Positions 11,165-24,673 of a stretch of DNA of 64,000 nt are shown here, piece after piece. The notes beneath the pieces are model-generated. The model was given only the letters and a program-made list of their open reading frames with translations. It was not told where the DNA came from and did no database searches. The stretch comes from Icerya purchasi (Eukaryota > Arthropoda > Insecta > Hemiptera > Monophlebidae), in the NCBI GenBank assembly GCA_039619475.1, contig CM077116.1, positions 459,109,576 to 459,173,575 of the forward strand. The letters run 5' to 3'. Numbering within the stretch: position 1 is the stretch's first letter; every line of letters begins with the position of its first letter. A program made the position numbers and the translations under genes.

Positions 11165-14100
11165 AAACGCGGGCCGCTTCATGAGATCCCAGAACAAGTA
11201 ACATGATAGAAAATTGAGATTGATTTAAAAATATTTAATGATTTATTTTGTGGATTATTTTAGTAAATTTCTTAACAAATTAACGGATAAAACTGCATCA
11301 AAAGTTAAAGAAGTTTTTCAAAAAAACATACTTATCAGCAGCGGAAAATATCTTAAGAAATTTTTTCGGATAATGTTCATCTGTACTTTAAAATTTTTTT
11401 TAAAGTGTAATGTAATAAAACATCATAAAATTATACACATCGTAAGAATATTTCAATTTTACTAAGCACACAGCAAAGAATATGTTTGATTTTAAATTAC
11501 AATATTATAAACACTTCTCGTTCTTTATTAAAGCCAAAATTCAATAATAAATATATATAAAAAAAGATATATATATATGTATGTATATATATATAAATAT
11601 ATACGGTGAAAAGTAATAGTCGTTGCGTTGCGCGATTTCGTTTCACGAGCAATTTTAAAGACGTTTCACATCAAAAGGCAAAACACACACACACACAACT
11701 TACCGTGATCGAAAATCAGATGAAAACGATTACACTAATGGAAATAGACACTGAAAAACCAACCATAACTGAGACCTTCAGCGAAAAAATGGTCAATAGA
11801 TCAAAATATTATAAATATCCATACGTCACACAACTAAGAAATGTAGCGACAAAAAAAATTTCAGTTCAAAGTGGTCGCACAACTAATCGAGGAGACTCAA
11901 TCATAAGGCTCATCTCACTTTATTTCATTTATCTGATTAATCTTTTAATTTATACGCAGCTAGAACACCACAAAATGATGATTTTTAGTAACCTGTTATC
12001 GTTTCAGTGACACATACATGTACATATATTTTATATATCTATTGTGATACGCATGTTTTTATATAATTATACCATTGCGAATGAAATAAAAATAAAAAAT
12101 ACTGTGTACATTATTCCCGTAATATAATAATCGTTAGCGTATTGTAACGCGAAGATTAATTTTTCTAGTCAGTAGATAATGATTAATACTGCGGCAATAC
12201 TGTGTGGCGAATTTCGACAAAAACAATATTTCCCGAAAGAGAATTTTATTGTTTAGGAAGCCCGGTAGCTGAAATGACTTTTCGAATGCTTGTACAATAT
12301 TCACTTTTACGAACTGCAGTAGACTGAAAAGCTCGTGTCTTGCGCTGAAATTAAGAGGACGAGATTTTTGAAATGTTTCATGTAAAGAACGTTTCGAAAT
12401 AATGCACCGCCTCCGCAGTCCGCTAATATTTCGAAACTACCGCACACCGGTATTTCTTCTTCAGAATTGCATAATCTCTGCGAATGCTTTCAGCTAGAAT
12501 AAACAATTCGTAAATTCGCTGCGATTTTATTAAAACGATGATCTAATAGTTCGGAGGTACCCCCTCTTTCGTGCTCCTTGTTCATCGGATGATAGCATAT
12601 TAATTTTTACAACGTACCACCGAAGTATACAATTACGCCGAATCTGCGAACCAGAGATAAGTGGCCTCTTTGTACGCAACAACTTTTGAAAGCGCACTCG
12701 TGTCAATAGGCGCGCGCCCGGCTTAGATTAAATTATTACCGTTCCGAAAATTAGATTCAAAAGACGTCGCCCGAACGGCACACGATTCGCGGGAAAAGTT
12801 GTCAAAAGGAACACGGAACATTTTTGATAATTTCACCTTTCTGAAGGCATTTGCGTCGCGGCGGAAGAAATAAATCGAGCCTTTAATGTATATCAGGCGG
12901 ACTTTAATGACGTCTCGAAATGTGCCGCATTCGAAGGAATTGTTGCGTCGGCGCGATAAATAAATTTAACGCGTTAATATCCGGGCTTGTTGTGAAAAAT
13001 ATTTTCAAATTAAGACGTAATAGGCTGCCAAAGCAGAACGAGAAGAAATATTACGGAATAATTCACGGAATAGCGACGTGAAGAGGAGAGAGCATGAACG
13101 GGAACAAGTCCGGTTCGCACGTTTGTTTCGTTGCGAGAAAAGATGACGAAAACGTTATTAAAAAATTAGAGTAAAGTTAATAAGCTTTTTAATGGCGAGA
13201 TTTGTTGCAAGGGCCACTAGTCAAGCTGATGCCAGGTCCATTTCTTTCGCGCCATTTCTTACGCAATTCCGTTGCTAGTCGCAGAGCGAATAAATTCCTC
13301 CGCGTACCGACTACTCTCGTCGGTACCTGTTCCGTACCGACACAATAGGGCGCGCGAATCGTGCAACGAATTAAAAAAAGACCGGCCGAGAAAACGCGGG
13401 AAACGTAGACAGACAGAGTTGCGGTGACGCCAATTAATGATGCTCTTTTTAATAAAGGCCGCTGCGGTGGGACGACATGATTTACACCCTCGTTATTGCG
13501 CCACCGGTCCGAACCCGTTCCTATTATTACTTGTAAGAAAACTCAGCCGCTAATCCCCGTCCTCGAAACCAAAGAGCACTTCTTTCAACTACTAGCAAAC
13601 GGTGAATTTAATTTATCGGCTGAATGTCACGCCGAGATCGCCTATCTCATTCGCCGCACTCACACTTTGAACCGTATCACCCCATTGTCGAGACAACCCC
13701 GTAACTTCTGCACGCCGCTCAATTTTCCACCCCGCCCCGGTTATGCACAAATTTATATTACGAACTTCGAGATTTAACACTGGCAATTGTTACAAAAACG
13801 AATAATCTCTTCGATTGAAGTGTCTCGCAGAGGCTTGCTCTCGACAAGGCTGCAGAAGACTGACGCTTGTCAATATTACCGGATTCGATAATCTCTTTGT
13901 TAAATTCATTTAATTTATATAAATTTTAACCTACAAAGCTATGCAAAACAAACATAAAATAAAAAAGTCTCACTAAGATAAAATAACGACTAATTATTTC
14001 TCATACATATGTGCAAAAATTGTTATACATGTATGTAGCCGAGTTCTCAGAAATCGTTCCAACGTTATTTTGATAAAGCTCACGAATTAATGAAGGATTT

Positions 14101-14399
14101 AAGGTATAAAAATCGATTGTATTCCGCCGCTCGTGTTAATAATCAAACCTGTATTTTGATGGGATTTTTTTTTTGGTGTATTTTTTTTTTTTTGTAATAA
14201 TTTGCGGCTCCCGCAAAACATAAGCCCGTCTGTTAGTTCGCAACATAATTAAATCTTTTATTCGTAGTGATTACATCAGCTTAATCTTAATTATATCTAA
14301 TACAATACCATTTAAGACTTATAAGCTTAAATTATAATACGGTATTTATATACAAGAGTCAATCAAATGTAAATGAGACTTTTTTCAGTAAAAACGAGC
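11165..14399. other. Intergenic, partly higher G+C
   Basis: 11165-12150 is A+T-rich with a TATA microsatellite near 11550-11605. 12200-13800 is visibly richer in CG dinucleotides and less repetitive, with open frames at 11606-12010 and 13496-13777 that show no domain. It could hold regulatory sequence of a neighbouring gene; nothing is demonstrable. Confidence 0.4.
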
Positions 14400-14830
14400 G
14401 AACGCACGTTGCACGATGTGACTTGGAGGGGATACTATTTGGTATCTTTAAACGCGCTCAGTGCAGGAGTAACGCTACAAAATACGTTCTATTGCGTTTG
14501 TTTACGATGAGTGAGTAACGAGTACCAAGTAGCGTTGCGCAACGCATTATTATCCAGTTTCTTAGTAACGAAGGTGTAGTAAAACAGAGTGAAATTCTCG
14601 ACAGATTGCGGTCACAGTTCGGAAATGAAACATTATCAAAGAGTGTCAGGTATGTAAGTGGAATCGTTCGTTCATTAGCGGTCGAAATACAGCCGAAAAT
14701 TTGACTCATCCACGTCGTCCGAACACGAGCATTACCCGCAAAAACATCAAGCGCGTTGAAAGTCTCATTAAACGTGAGCTTACGATCGACGATATTGAGT
14801 CTTCAGTTGGTATCAGTCATTTAAAGGATC
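14400..14830 (+). pseudogene. Mariner-like transposase N-terminal fragment
   Basis: Frames on the plus strand read QRIIIQFLSNEG and KQSEILDRLRSQFGNETLSK, then, after shifts, YKWNRSFISG-like residues, HPRRPNTSITRKNIKRVESL and RELTIDDIESSVGISHL. This is the paired helix-turn-helix N-terminus of a mariner-family transposase. No catalytic part follows. Confidence 0.65.
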
Positions 14831-15039
14831 TGGAAGAATCGTTAGGAATAGAGATGTGATTTAAGTTCGAATAGAAGGATCGGGAGGAAACATGAATTGG
14901 GCCTCATGGGTTAAAAACTGGAAGTCATTCTTTACTAAAATAGCTGAACCACCGGCTAGTTGTCGCTGCGCCTGAAACTGATGAGGAAGAAACTACGGAA
15001 GCTGATGTCCGAAGTTTTTTAACCACGTTTTAGAAAGCA

Positions 15040-15370
15040 GTGCAATATTAATATTATACCGAGATTACTCTGAAGGACAAATGTACGAAGAGACGTATCC
15101 GAGAAACAACGAAAGCGACGATATAGTTCATATCATTAAAAATAGCAAATGCTGATGGTGCGGACATATGGCTAGAGATGAAGACCGCTGGATAAGTGTG
15201 TCAACATCATGGAAACCTAATGGAAAACAACCCTTAAGACGACCGAGGATACGATGGGCTGATGAAATTCAAAAATTCAGAGCAAATTGGCGGGAAGAAG
15301 CACAAGATCGCAACGTTTGGAAAAAATTGGTGGAGGACTTCGTCCATCTGTGGACTGATAATAACTACCG
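15040..15370 (+). pseudogene. LINE C-terminal fragment (RTE-like)
   Basis: Reads RRIRETTKAT, then MARDEDRWISVSTSWKPNGK, RRPRIRWADEIQKFRANWRE and DRNVWKKLVEDFVHLW. The GHMARxxxxRW...GRPxxRWxDEI pattern is the C-terminal tail of many insect LINE ORFs. It is a different subtype from the element at 4.9-7.0 kb. Confidence 0.7.
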
Positions 15371-18300
15371 AAGGAAAAGAAAGATACCACAGACGTTTTA
15401 CGGAATTTTTATTGGCATTGATGCTACAACAGTTCCATTGTGGAATATTAAGTTGACAGGGCATAGTGAATTCTCCGAGAGGCGGAAGATAGAAGAATAG
15501 GTAGTATAGAGAAAAAGTTTGAAAGAACACGAAAGACCACAGGAGGAAAAAATTGAAAAAGACGACCCTTTCCATAGTCCGACGTCATATCAGACCTATT
15601 AATGAGCAAAAATGAAAAAATAATGCGTAAACGAAAGAAAATAATTAGAGACGGTAAATAGGGTGATCAAAGTAAAAGCTTAAAATAAAACTAACCATGA
15701 CATCCACCATATCTAAAAATTGGAAAAATTGGTATATTGACGAAGCTTCATTCTGCAAATTAGGGACATGGAATATACTGAGAGCAACGGAAACGTCAAG
15801 ACATTTTTAAAAGAGAAGTTATCGAAGAAATGTTTGCCTTTCTTCGTAACGTACTTATTCTTTTCAATGTTTATCAAGGATGGCGCTAATTACCTGTTTC
15901 TTGGTTGATAATTATTTAAAGGTTAATTTGAGAGCCCGTGTATAAAGCAGTAGGTGGTCGAACCCCCAATCTGACTGTGCTAGAACGGTGGAGCAAAGAT
16001 ACGCGTTTATGTAAGGCTGCAAAATTTGATGATTTTGTTCTTGCGCGCCGAAATCAGTCGGAATATTAGATGAAAAGATCCGCGACGTGTGTAGTCGTTC
16101 AAAAATATTATTAAATATATTTGCGCGTATGTGTTTTGTAATAACGAAGTTGTTTAAATTGGTTTTTTAACGAAATAAAAAGTAAATTTCCGAATTAATT
16201 TGTTCATTTTTAAAAACTAATAGCGGTTATTTATGAGCGGCCTAATTTTCTAAAAGAATTAATATTAAGTAATCGTTGAATAACTATTAAAGCGTCAATC
16301 ATACCACATTGAAAAATTCGCAAAGCCTATTTTCATTGGCGCCCAAAATATGCAAAAATGAAAAATAATTTCACTGTCACGAAATGACACTTTAGTATGT
16401 GTGTATAGTAATCAATCACATTTTTCTTTCTAAATTCGCGGCATTTGCGTACATATGCTTATCAACGAGCACGCCGATCCTTTTTATTATTGTAAACGTT
16501 TGTTTCGTAATTCCTTCTTTTTTCCAGTGAAACAACTTTGATTAGCACTTTTCAAATCGTTAATTTATCAACTCTTTCTCTATCGTCAAGAATTGTTTCT
16601 TTATTAACAGCTACTTGGCTTCTAATTTTTTACAGAACCATTCCACCGTAAAAAAAAAAAAAAATTTACTTTTTTCAATCACAGAGAGATTTTAATATCC
16701 GAAAAATTTTGTGCGGAGAAAAAGGTCCGATCGCTAAATTCACTAACGAACTCGGTTGTTAATAAGAGTGGTGCAAATGAACAACTGCGCATAAACTATA
16801 ATTTTCGTTTCGCCTATCTGAAAATAAAATCAGCCTAATTAAAGTACGCAGAAAAAATGTCTCCGGTAACCCATAAAGAGATAAGCGCGAACTTTTTCGG
16901 AACTTTAGTACGAATATCAAAAGTGTCCTCCGTGAAGTTTTCTTCCGATTATTTCGAGTTTTTCCGAGTAAGCGGAGAAAAATAATAAACCCGAGGTCGT
17001 TAAAGTAGGGAAAAATTAACGGGAAAAGCTTTTTCCGAGCTCATTAATCGATTAGTAGTTTTTTATAAAACGTGTAATGGATAAAATTTGTAGTCGCCGT
17101 AATGAAATTCGCGTTTAATTAGGATAAGGCGGTATGCAATTTAAACGGCCAGCCGGTAGGCTTCGCTGGCGTCTTTAATTTTATCCAATCCATCTCGAAT
17201 TATATACTTTCCCTAACTCGAACCAACAAAAAACTATACATAATTTTCTCCTTTTTCTTATCTGTTTTATCGCTCTCTGGTTTCTTTGATTACTAAGCCG
17301 CTTCTTACTCCTCTCTCTTTCTCCCTCTTATTTCCATTCGACAACTATTACACGTAACAACAACAGCTAAAAGTTTTAGCCCACTAATTTAGGCAAAGAC
17401 GGGGGGCGGCACGAAAGGAGAACGCTAACCTGCAATTACAAGTTACGGAGTAAAAGTTAGCTAAACTTTCGACCCGGTTTAAAAGCTGCTACACAATCTT
17501 CTTCGGTAGCAAGCCGGGCCGTCCACAGTGGAAAGACAGAAACGGAACGCAAAACCGTCGCAATTAAGTACTACAATTCCGTATTACTACTAACTGATGA
17601 GATAATATTGTAGATAACGCACTGCGTATCGTACTCTTATCCCATCGCCGCGTGGTATTATTATCTCCTTATTCCATTTTCCAATCTCTTCTTTTGTCTA
17701 TTCACTTTCCCCCGTCCAATACGCCACCTTTCGAACTACCTACCCTTATCGTCGCATCCTGCATTTCACTTTATCGCACAGCCGCAGTATTATAAAATCG
17801 AGTTCGCCGTTCGCCTATAATCGCACCTTTGCCGTCCACAAGGTACTGTCTTTCCTTTATACTTTGTTAACTCATTCGTCGTTGCAGAAACTTCTTCCGC
17901 TAATGGTACAACAACCAGATAATATGACCTCTGTTTAAACTTTATTGTTATTTGCGGTTATTCATCGTAGTTGTTCGTAACTACGCACTAAAAAGTTCTT
18001 AAGGCCTTTCCATATTCTTACCGCAGTCGTAGCAGCACCTAAATAATTATTTATCTTATAATAAATATATGTATATACACAGTAAATGAAAAAACAAATT
18101 AGTAAAAAATATTTTGTTTTTTAAAAATATCACAGTTACCATCTCGGCTAGAAGTGATTTTTTGTTCATCCGTAAAATCATTTTTGTACGCTTAATAATA
18201 ATTTACTATCTTTCAAAACCATGGCTCTTGATCGGTTTAGAGAATACCAAATCAACCAAATAAAAAAAGAATAGATAATAAAAAAAAACAGATACCATCC

Positions 18301-18889
18301 AAAATTAAACGAAGCATAATAGCCCAGTTACAAAATAGGCTACGGCGCAAATATACAATCCTTTGTAAAGTTTAAAAAAAAAAGAAAGAAAACTACAAAA
18401 AGAGCACAGAGACTAATGCAGTTGGTGCAGTCAGATATTAAGAAATAAGGTGCTCTCGAGACTTGTCTCATTCTAGACCCAAGTCGCTCTCAGGTTTATA
18501 CCTAATCTGAATTTGAACTGGGTACCAAAGAAATCTGGGAAAGTAAAGGCAGCCAAGAGAAAAGAACTGGCCCCCATACTCTCATTGGGCTTAGTATATT
18601 GTGAACCTTAACTTCACAATCCCCGATGCCCTGTCAAGGGTATGGGACTTACTTTACTTATACGAAAGATACAAATATCGATAATTCAGTGGTAATGAAA
18701 AATAAAGCAAGTTCCAATTCGAGAAATGCGTTAATAGTAGTACAATTCACTACCGAAAAAAAAAACTACTTTAATATGGTAGATTATATTTCATCCATAT
18801 CCAGTAATCAACTGCTTCTTATGGCGTTATATATTTTATGTGCTTATTTGGTGAATGTTCGTTAAGTTCAAATTGGATGCCGTATTAGG
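15371..18889. other. Intergenic, no gene seen
   Basis: No domain in any frame. 16200-17900 has few simple repeats and moderate CG content, like 12.2-13.8 kb. An open frame at 18626-18865 has no recognised similarity. Confidence 0.4.
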
Positions 18890-19065
18890 ATCAGTAAATG
18901 TCCAAAAATTGGCAACAAGCAAGAAAGTGCTAGCTCGATTTTACACTCATAAAGAACCGAAATGGAGAACAACAATAATCAAGGAAGACTGCGTATAGTA
19001 CAATTGACAATCAGTGCACAAGCGACACACTGACCAGCTGTTACATGTCCCAGACAAACTAAACA
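18890..19065 (+). pseudogene. Possible Ty3/gypsy integrase C-terminal scrap
   Basis: A broken frame reads VLARFYTHKEPKWRTTIIKE and, after two stops, VHKRHTDQLLHVPDKL. The W..GxI...V.KRHVDQL arrangement is typical of the integrase C-terminus of gypsy-type LTR retrotransposons. Short and degraded; no LTRs identified. Confidence 0.35.
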
Positions 19066-19881
19066 TGGAATCAGTAAAGGACAAAGAATCTAAAAGCAAT
19101 GATTCTTTCTGGGAAAAGAAACAATTTCTAATTTAACACTTGAACAGCTAAATAGCTATTCAGCAGGTCTTTTAAAATTACTATGGGGAAACTAACCAGT
19201 CCAAACCATATTTAGTTAGAACTGATAAAGTGAAATAAAAAGTGTTCCGAACCAAATAACATTAATATTGAACACAAACTAAATAGTGAAATGCAAACAT
19301 GATCGAGTCGCACAATTAAAAAACCAAATCGGTTGAATCTTTAAAAATCGTTCCACACAGGTAGCTCAATTTATCTTTATTTTTGAAATTCGTTATTTTC
19401 AATTTTTTATTATAATCAGATAAGTAGCGTAGCATATTTTCCAATATTTTTATAATGATCCGTACTATAGGTTTTCATCAGTTTCATTAAGTTTACAATA
19501 AGCATTGAATATGTTAATTACCAACGTAAGTAGAACAAAGAATAACAATATATCTGTATTTTTGATTTTTTTTTTTTTTGTTAAATTTATCTTAAAAACT
19601 CTTTAGTATGCTGTCAAGTCGTTATAAGCAATAATTACTTATCTCTGTACCAAAATTTTAGTCGTAATAACCAATTGTCACTGTAACCGATTAGAGGTTA
19701 ATGCATAGTTTCATGGAATTCTGAAGTTCCAAGAACATTCATCTCTACAACCGGTATGTCTCTATGACCAATTTTCACCGTATACATATGTATATAAACA
19801 CATATGCATATAGATATATGCACATACACATACACATTCGTGTATGTGTATCAATAATACAATAAGTAAACGATTAATGTA

Positions 19882-20763
19882 CAACAGTCTGACCAAAAAT
19901 ACTGTCAGTGCCGTTGCTTAAAGGGGACTTCGCGTAATACAACGCGGTAATACTGTCAACGTGTATAATACACATCGTCGGACAAGAGAATGGCAACAGA
20001 CACACAACTGTCTTAGTACATGGTATCGAAATGGGGTGGTCAGATTACCACATGCACGTTACTATTGTTGGTGTGATGAAGGCGGGGCATAGTGCGTCAC
20101 ATATTCACTCGCTCCTAAAAAAAACTTAAAATCAGTGAACAGTTTGTTTATCGTATCCTGCAACGTTTCAGAGAGTCAGGTAATTGATAGACCGAGAGCC
20201 GGTCGGTCACGTGATGCGAGAACAAAAAGTGTCGTCGAAGCCGTTCGTTCGCGAAGCTAAGAAAGCAAAATATAATGGCTAGGGAAATGAATATCGCGCC
20301 GAGAACGGTCTCGCGAATCATCCACGATGATTTACACATGCAAGCCTACAAACGATGTATGACTCATCTTTTAACAGAGAAATTAAAGGTGATACAGTTC
20401 GAAAGATCGAAAAAGTTAAAACGCTTGTACAGTGGAGGCGGGTAAAAAAGATACTGTTTACAGATGAAAAGACTTTTATGATAGAGGAAAAGTTTAACAA
20501 GTAAAATGATCGGGAGGTGTATGCCCGCTTGTCGTATGATACCAAAGAAAAACTTCCACAAATTCAACGGGGTCACCACCCCAATTTAATCATGGTTTGG
20601 TGGGGTGTATCGTATTTGCGAAGCAGGCGTGAAAACAGATCTGATACATGTTTTTAATAGAAAAGGTTTGCACTTTTCAAATATATTTTTTTGGAATTGC
20701 ATTATGTGTCGTTTTTGCGCTACGTTCGTTGAAAGTACTGTCAGTATTTTTGGCTAAACTGTG
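19882..20763 (+). mobile_element. Dead Tc1/mariner element with TIRs
   Basis: An inverted terminal repeat of about 28 bases, CAACAGTCTGACCAAAAATA at the left and (minus strand) CACAGTTTAGCCAAAAATAC at the right, flanked on both sides by TA (19880-19881 and 20764-20765), the target duplication of this superfamily. At 882 bp it is shorter than a full Tc1 element (about 1.3-1.6 kb), so it has internal deletions. Confidence 0.85.
20060..20640 (+). pseudogene. Tc1-like transposase remnant
   Basis: Across shifted frames the plus strand reads VMKAGHSASHIHSLL, EMNIAPRTVSRIIHDDLHMQ, AYKRCMTHLLTEKLKVIQFE and ILFTDEKTFMIEEKFNK, where the Asp of TDEKTF is the first catalytic residue, then MVWWGV. Several stops and shifts; inactive. 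Confidence 0.75.
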
Positions 20764-20765
20764 TA

Positions 20766-23700
20766 TGTAGCCAAAAAGAAAAATGTTAATTTCAGTTATG
20801 TTTACAATACATTTATAAAAATGTTTGTGGAGCAATAAATGTAAATTGTATTAACATCAATATTATTTTTGTGAATTCGTGATACATATACAATACTAAA
20901 ATTTACTATTTTAAAAATAATATAATAATTGAATACCATGAGTCATGAAAAAATTATAATCTTACTACGGTTCGTTAACAGCTTACATCTAAAATGGAAA
21001 ATACATTTTATATCACACAATTAATCAATTACAGCAAAAAAGTGATGCATCAAAAATAACAGCAAATTAGGATGACTCCGTTGGCTGCACACATACTCGT
21101 ATTTTACACATGTACGCACGCACAATGTATATATAATCGTTACACAATAAACCGTACTAATTTTTTTACTGCATTTTAATCTTTTTTTTTTTTAGTCTCA
21201 GAATTAGTAAACGCGACTACAAAATTTTAAATATTACTTTCTTCGATGCTCAGCATGAAAATTATACGCAATAAACACAGCAATGAAATTACAAATAAAC
21301 ACTCCTTGTGTATTAGGTTTATCAAAAGCTACAAACCAGATGTAAAAAAATTAATATCGTTAAATCTGTTTTTTCAGTTGTTATTATTACAACTCGGTTT
21401 GATATTTCATTAAATAGTTTAAAATACAACTGCATTTGTTAATTATTTTTCCAATTATTAATTTTTAGTAAAAATAGTCAAATGTACCTTATTTTTTATT
21501 ACGAATTAAAAATAAATTTATTTCAGATGATGGTCGGTGCAATCCTTCCGAAACGTTAAAAGTTAAGATGTATTTTAACACAGTTGATTCCGAAAATTAT
21601 TTAAGATGAGCTGAATCGTCATTGCGCAAGTCTTAAACAGTTAATACTAAATAATTCGTTCGGTTTGAGTCCCCACATGGAAATAAAGATAAATTTATTG
21701 ATACAACTAAAAATATTTTACAATAACGATTTGTTAATGAATATGTTAAAAATATATTATTTCGTCAAACAATTTCTTAATTTAAAAATTTTATTTTCTA
21801 AAATAAAAACTCCAATATCATTGTAGTTGTAAAAATACAATTCACTACTTACAGTATTTAAAAACAACATAAAATAAAAAAATTATATAAATACTTGTAT
21901 ACATAAATTTATATAAAATTAAAATCAAAACGACAAATTTCTATGGTCTTAGTTTAATTTAAATTTTACAGCAAAATATGATAAAAGTATGCATTTAATT
22001 ATGGTATGAAGCAGATTCACTAACGCAATTCAACTGCTGATCCCTGAGCTCGATAATTTAAAAGTAAAATCTTAACAAATATAACACAATTTATAAAACA
22101 AAAACCGAAATTTAATTTCCTCTTTTTTTCATAATATCCCATACATACATCATCTTAGTAATAAAAAAAATTGTTTTATAGTGCGTTTTTGCACACTTCA
22201 ATGTTATTGCACGTTTTTATACGTGTAAAAAAGCGATTATTTAATCACCTAAGCACTTTAAACATAACGACACCATCAGCTACTTCTCTTTACCTGCTGT
22301 TAGTTTGTCTAGTTTTCATTGTTATTCATCGATTAAAAACCAAACTTTCCACTGGCAAGATACACTCTTATAATGCAAAATAGCAGGGCAACACAAAAAA
22401 AGATTGCTTTTCAATTAAAATTCGAAGTTTTTAATACTAGCGAAATAATAATTCATTTTAATATTCATTTTAAAAGTTTCAGCTATATATAAAAAAAAAC
22501 AAAACATCAAGTCCACGGTGCTACCACATTTTAGTTCACAATTTTAAAACAATATTTATTTTTAGCAAAAAAAATTATTTTTATTACCAAAGTAGGTATA
22601 TCGCGGAAAAAAATTTGAAACTGATCTATAATATACATACTTAATTACAACAAAACAAAATTTAGAAACAATAAATTAAATATTAAAAAAAAAATATTTA
22701 ATCATTATTCAGTGACTTAGAATTTAGTTTTTTAACTCCATTTATGAGATTCTTGACCTTAACAATAAATAGGAAAAAAGAGAAATAATCTCTACATACA
22801 AAATAACTTGTCTATTGCTAATTCCATACTAATAAGTTCACATCTAAAGTATTTACAACTTTTTTATAGAAATATACCAAAAACAGTATATCATATGAAA
22901 GTACATTAAGAAACCGCTACGTATACGTTAATGGTTTAAAAGTATTTTTGAAAATATTAAACTTTAAAAAATAAATACGTAAGATGTGCAGATGAATCTA
23001 CATATATTCATGGAAACTGTACATAAAAATTTATTAATTGATAGATTAGAAAAGCGTTATGCTCTAGAAATCTTTTAATAGCTTATAAATAATTACAACA
23101 AACAAATTATGAAACGATTGGTTAATTTATTAATGAACGTTTAAACATTTTTGAAAATGAACTACTTGAAGAAAGAATTTTATTTTTAGTAAGAGATAAA
23201 ACTATCGAAAATTTAACAATATTTTACACCAATATGCCACATATTACATACATAACCCACTGATTGAAGTGAACTATAGAACTAATAAGTTTATTTTCCG
23301 TCATAAATAGGGAGAAAAATGTTTGTGAAAGTCTGTGCGAATAAGGGGTAGTGGAAGAAAAAAACATTACTTTCAAAACGAGTAATAAAATAAAAATAAT
23401 AATAATGAGAATATTCATTGCTGCTTTATGAGAACAATTTCCTAAAATGTAAATAACTTGTGGTAGGATAATGTAAAATTAGCACAAAAGGTAAATGATA
23501 TATATTTGCTATTTACTTTACCTAAACTAAGGTAGGTTTAAAAAACAGTTTATATTGTATTTAACTTTTCATATTCCGGCAAAAAATGTGATTGAAAACC
23601 ACCCTAGCATTCATATTAACACATTAGCCACTCCACTAAACCAGCATCGAAGAAAAAACAACTTAATCATTTCTTGATAATCACTTTAAAATTACTGATG

Positions 23701-24190
23701 AACTGATAATAAAATCACTGGGAGGCAGAAGCTTACAACATTACGCAATAAATTAAAATACATATTAGGTAAAATTAAAATGAGACTTATTCATTTATTA
23801 AATTATTTTATTTTTGTTATTCGTAAAAAATAAGAAACATAAAATTATTATTAAAGTACAACAATAACATTTAAAATTCCTATTATTTTAATTTTTGTAA
23901 AGGGAAAAAAAAACCATTTGGGATTCCTAAAAAGTGAGAAATGCCTATAAATGAGCAAACAGAAAATATGCTATACAGAACATTTTTTCATTATTTATTT
24001 AGTTTTATATAGCTTCTGCTACTATTAATAATTATAATAAAAAAAAAAAAAGATAAAAAAAAACACTGGTGTACGTGCTTTTGTTAATATATGTTACATG
24101 TAATAATAATGAATTTACTGGCTTTTTTAAAAATGGTGGTTATTTTCATTTACGTTATTAAATGCAAAGTAATAGAACATTAAGTTAAAC
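20766..24190. other. Intergenic, strongly A+T-rich, no gene seen
   Basis: Mostly simple A/T sequence between the Tc1 element and the IleRS 3' end. Open frames at 22171-22383 and 23224-23418 show no domain. A short AAAAGTATAAT tandem sits near 24366-24397. Confidence 0.5.
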
Positions 24191-24191
24191 T

Positions 24192-24219
24192 TTTATTACT
24201 TCACGTCATCATTTTTATT
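24192..24219 (-). promoter_or_regulatory. Candidate IleRS polyadenylation signals
   Basis: Two AATAAA hexamers on the minus strand (complement of 24214-24219 and 24192-24197) are the nearest after the IleRS stop, giving a 3' UTR of roughly 270-300 bases. The sequence is so A+T-rich that such hexamers occur by chance, so this is only a candidate. Confidence 0.3.
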
Positions 24220-24486
24220 GCATTTTTTTTAGTACACTTTTTGAATTTTTTTTTCCTGCATGAAAATCCTAGCTCTATGTACACTATTTCATATTATTTA
24301 CTAAACTCCCTTCCCCCCATCTAATAAATAAAAACTAGAAGGAACCTTAAAAGACAAATAATATATAAAAGTATAATAAAAGTATAATAAAAGTATAGAA
24401 AAATATTCATATTATACCAAAATCAACATTATACAATACTGAGTTATATACCACTGAAATAATTAAAACCCGCTAGTGCATTCTCT

Positions 24487-24673
24487 TCAAGATACTAGTA
24501 GCTGCATAGTATGTTTATCGACAACTTTAATATCGGTACTCTTAAATTGTCTGTTAAAAATCACACCCGCCACGTGCACCAAACGATCAACGTTATCCTC
24601 AATGAATTCGCGTCCTTTTGGATTTTCCGTCAAAATACAAGCCCGTTTATTTTCGTAAATAATGTTTATAAAC
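24487..24673 (-). CDS. IleRS: IleRS last coding exon
   Basis: Encodes [20 protein letters not shown], then [19 protein letters not shown], ending TMQLLVS and a TGA at 24487-24489. The TENPKG block copies the LLENPxG repeat seen in exon 19. The AG acceptor before 24673 leaves one base that completes the Arg codon from exon 20. Confidence 0.85.

Noticed and set aside
11606..12010. 134-residue open frame on the plus strand
   Set aside because: No recognisable domain, low-complexity neighbourhood, no splice or regulatory context. Most likely chance.
13496..13777. 93-residue open frame in the G+C-richer stretch
   Set aside because: No motif or related sequence that I recognise; stops are rarer here simply because A+T is lower.
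14458..14709. Minus-strand frame of 83 residues
   Set aside because: It is the antisense shadow of the mariner-like transposase fragment on the plus strand.
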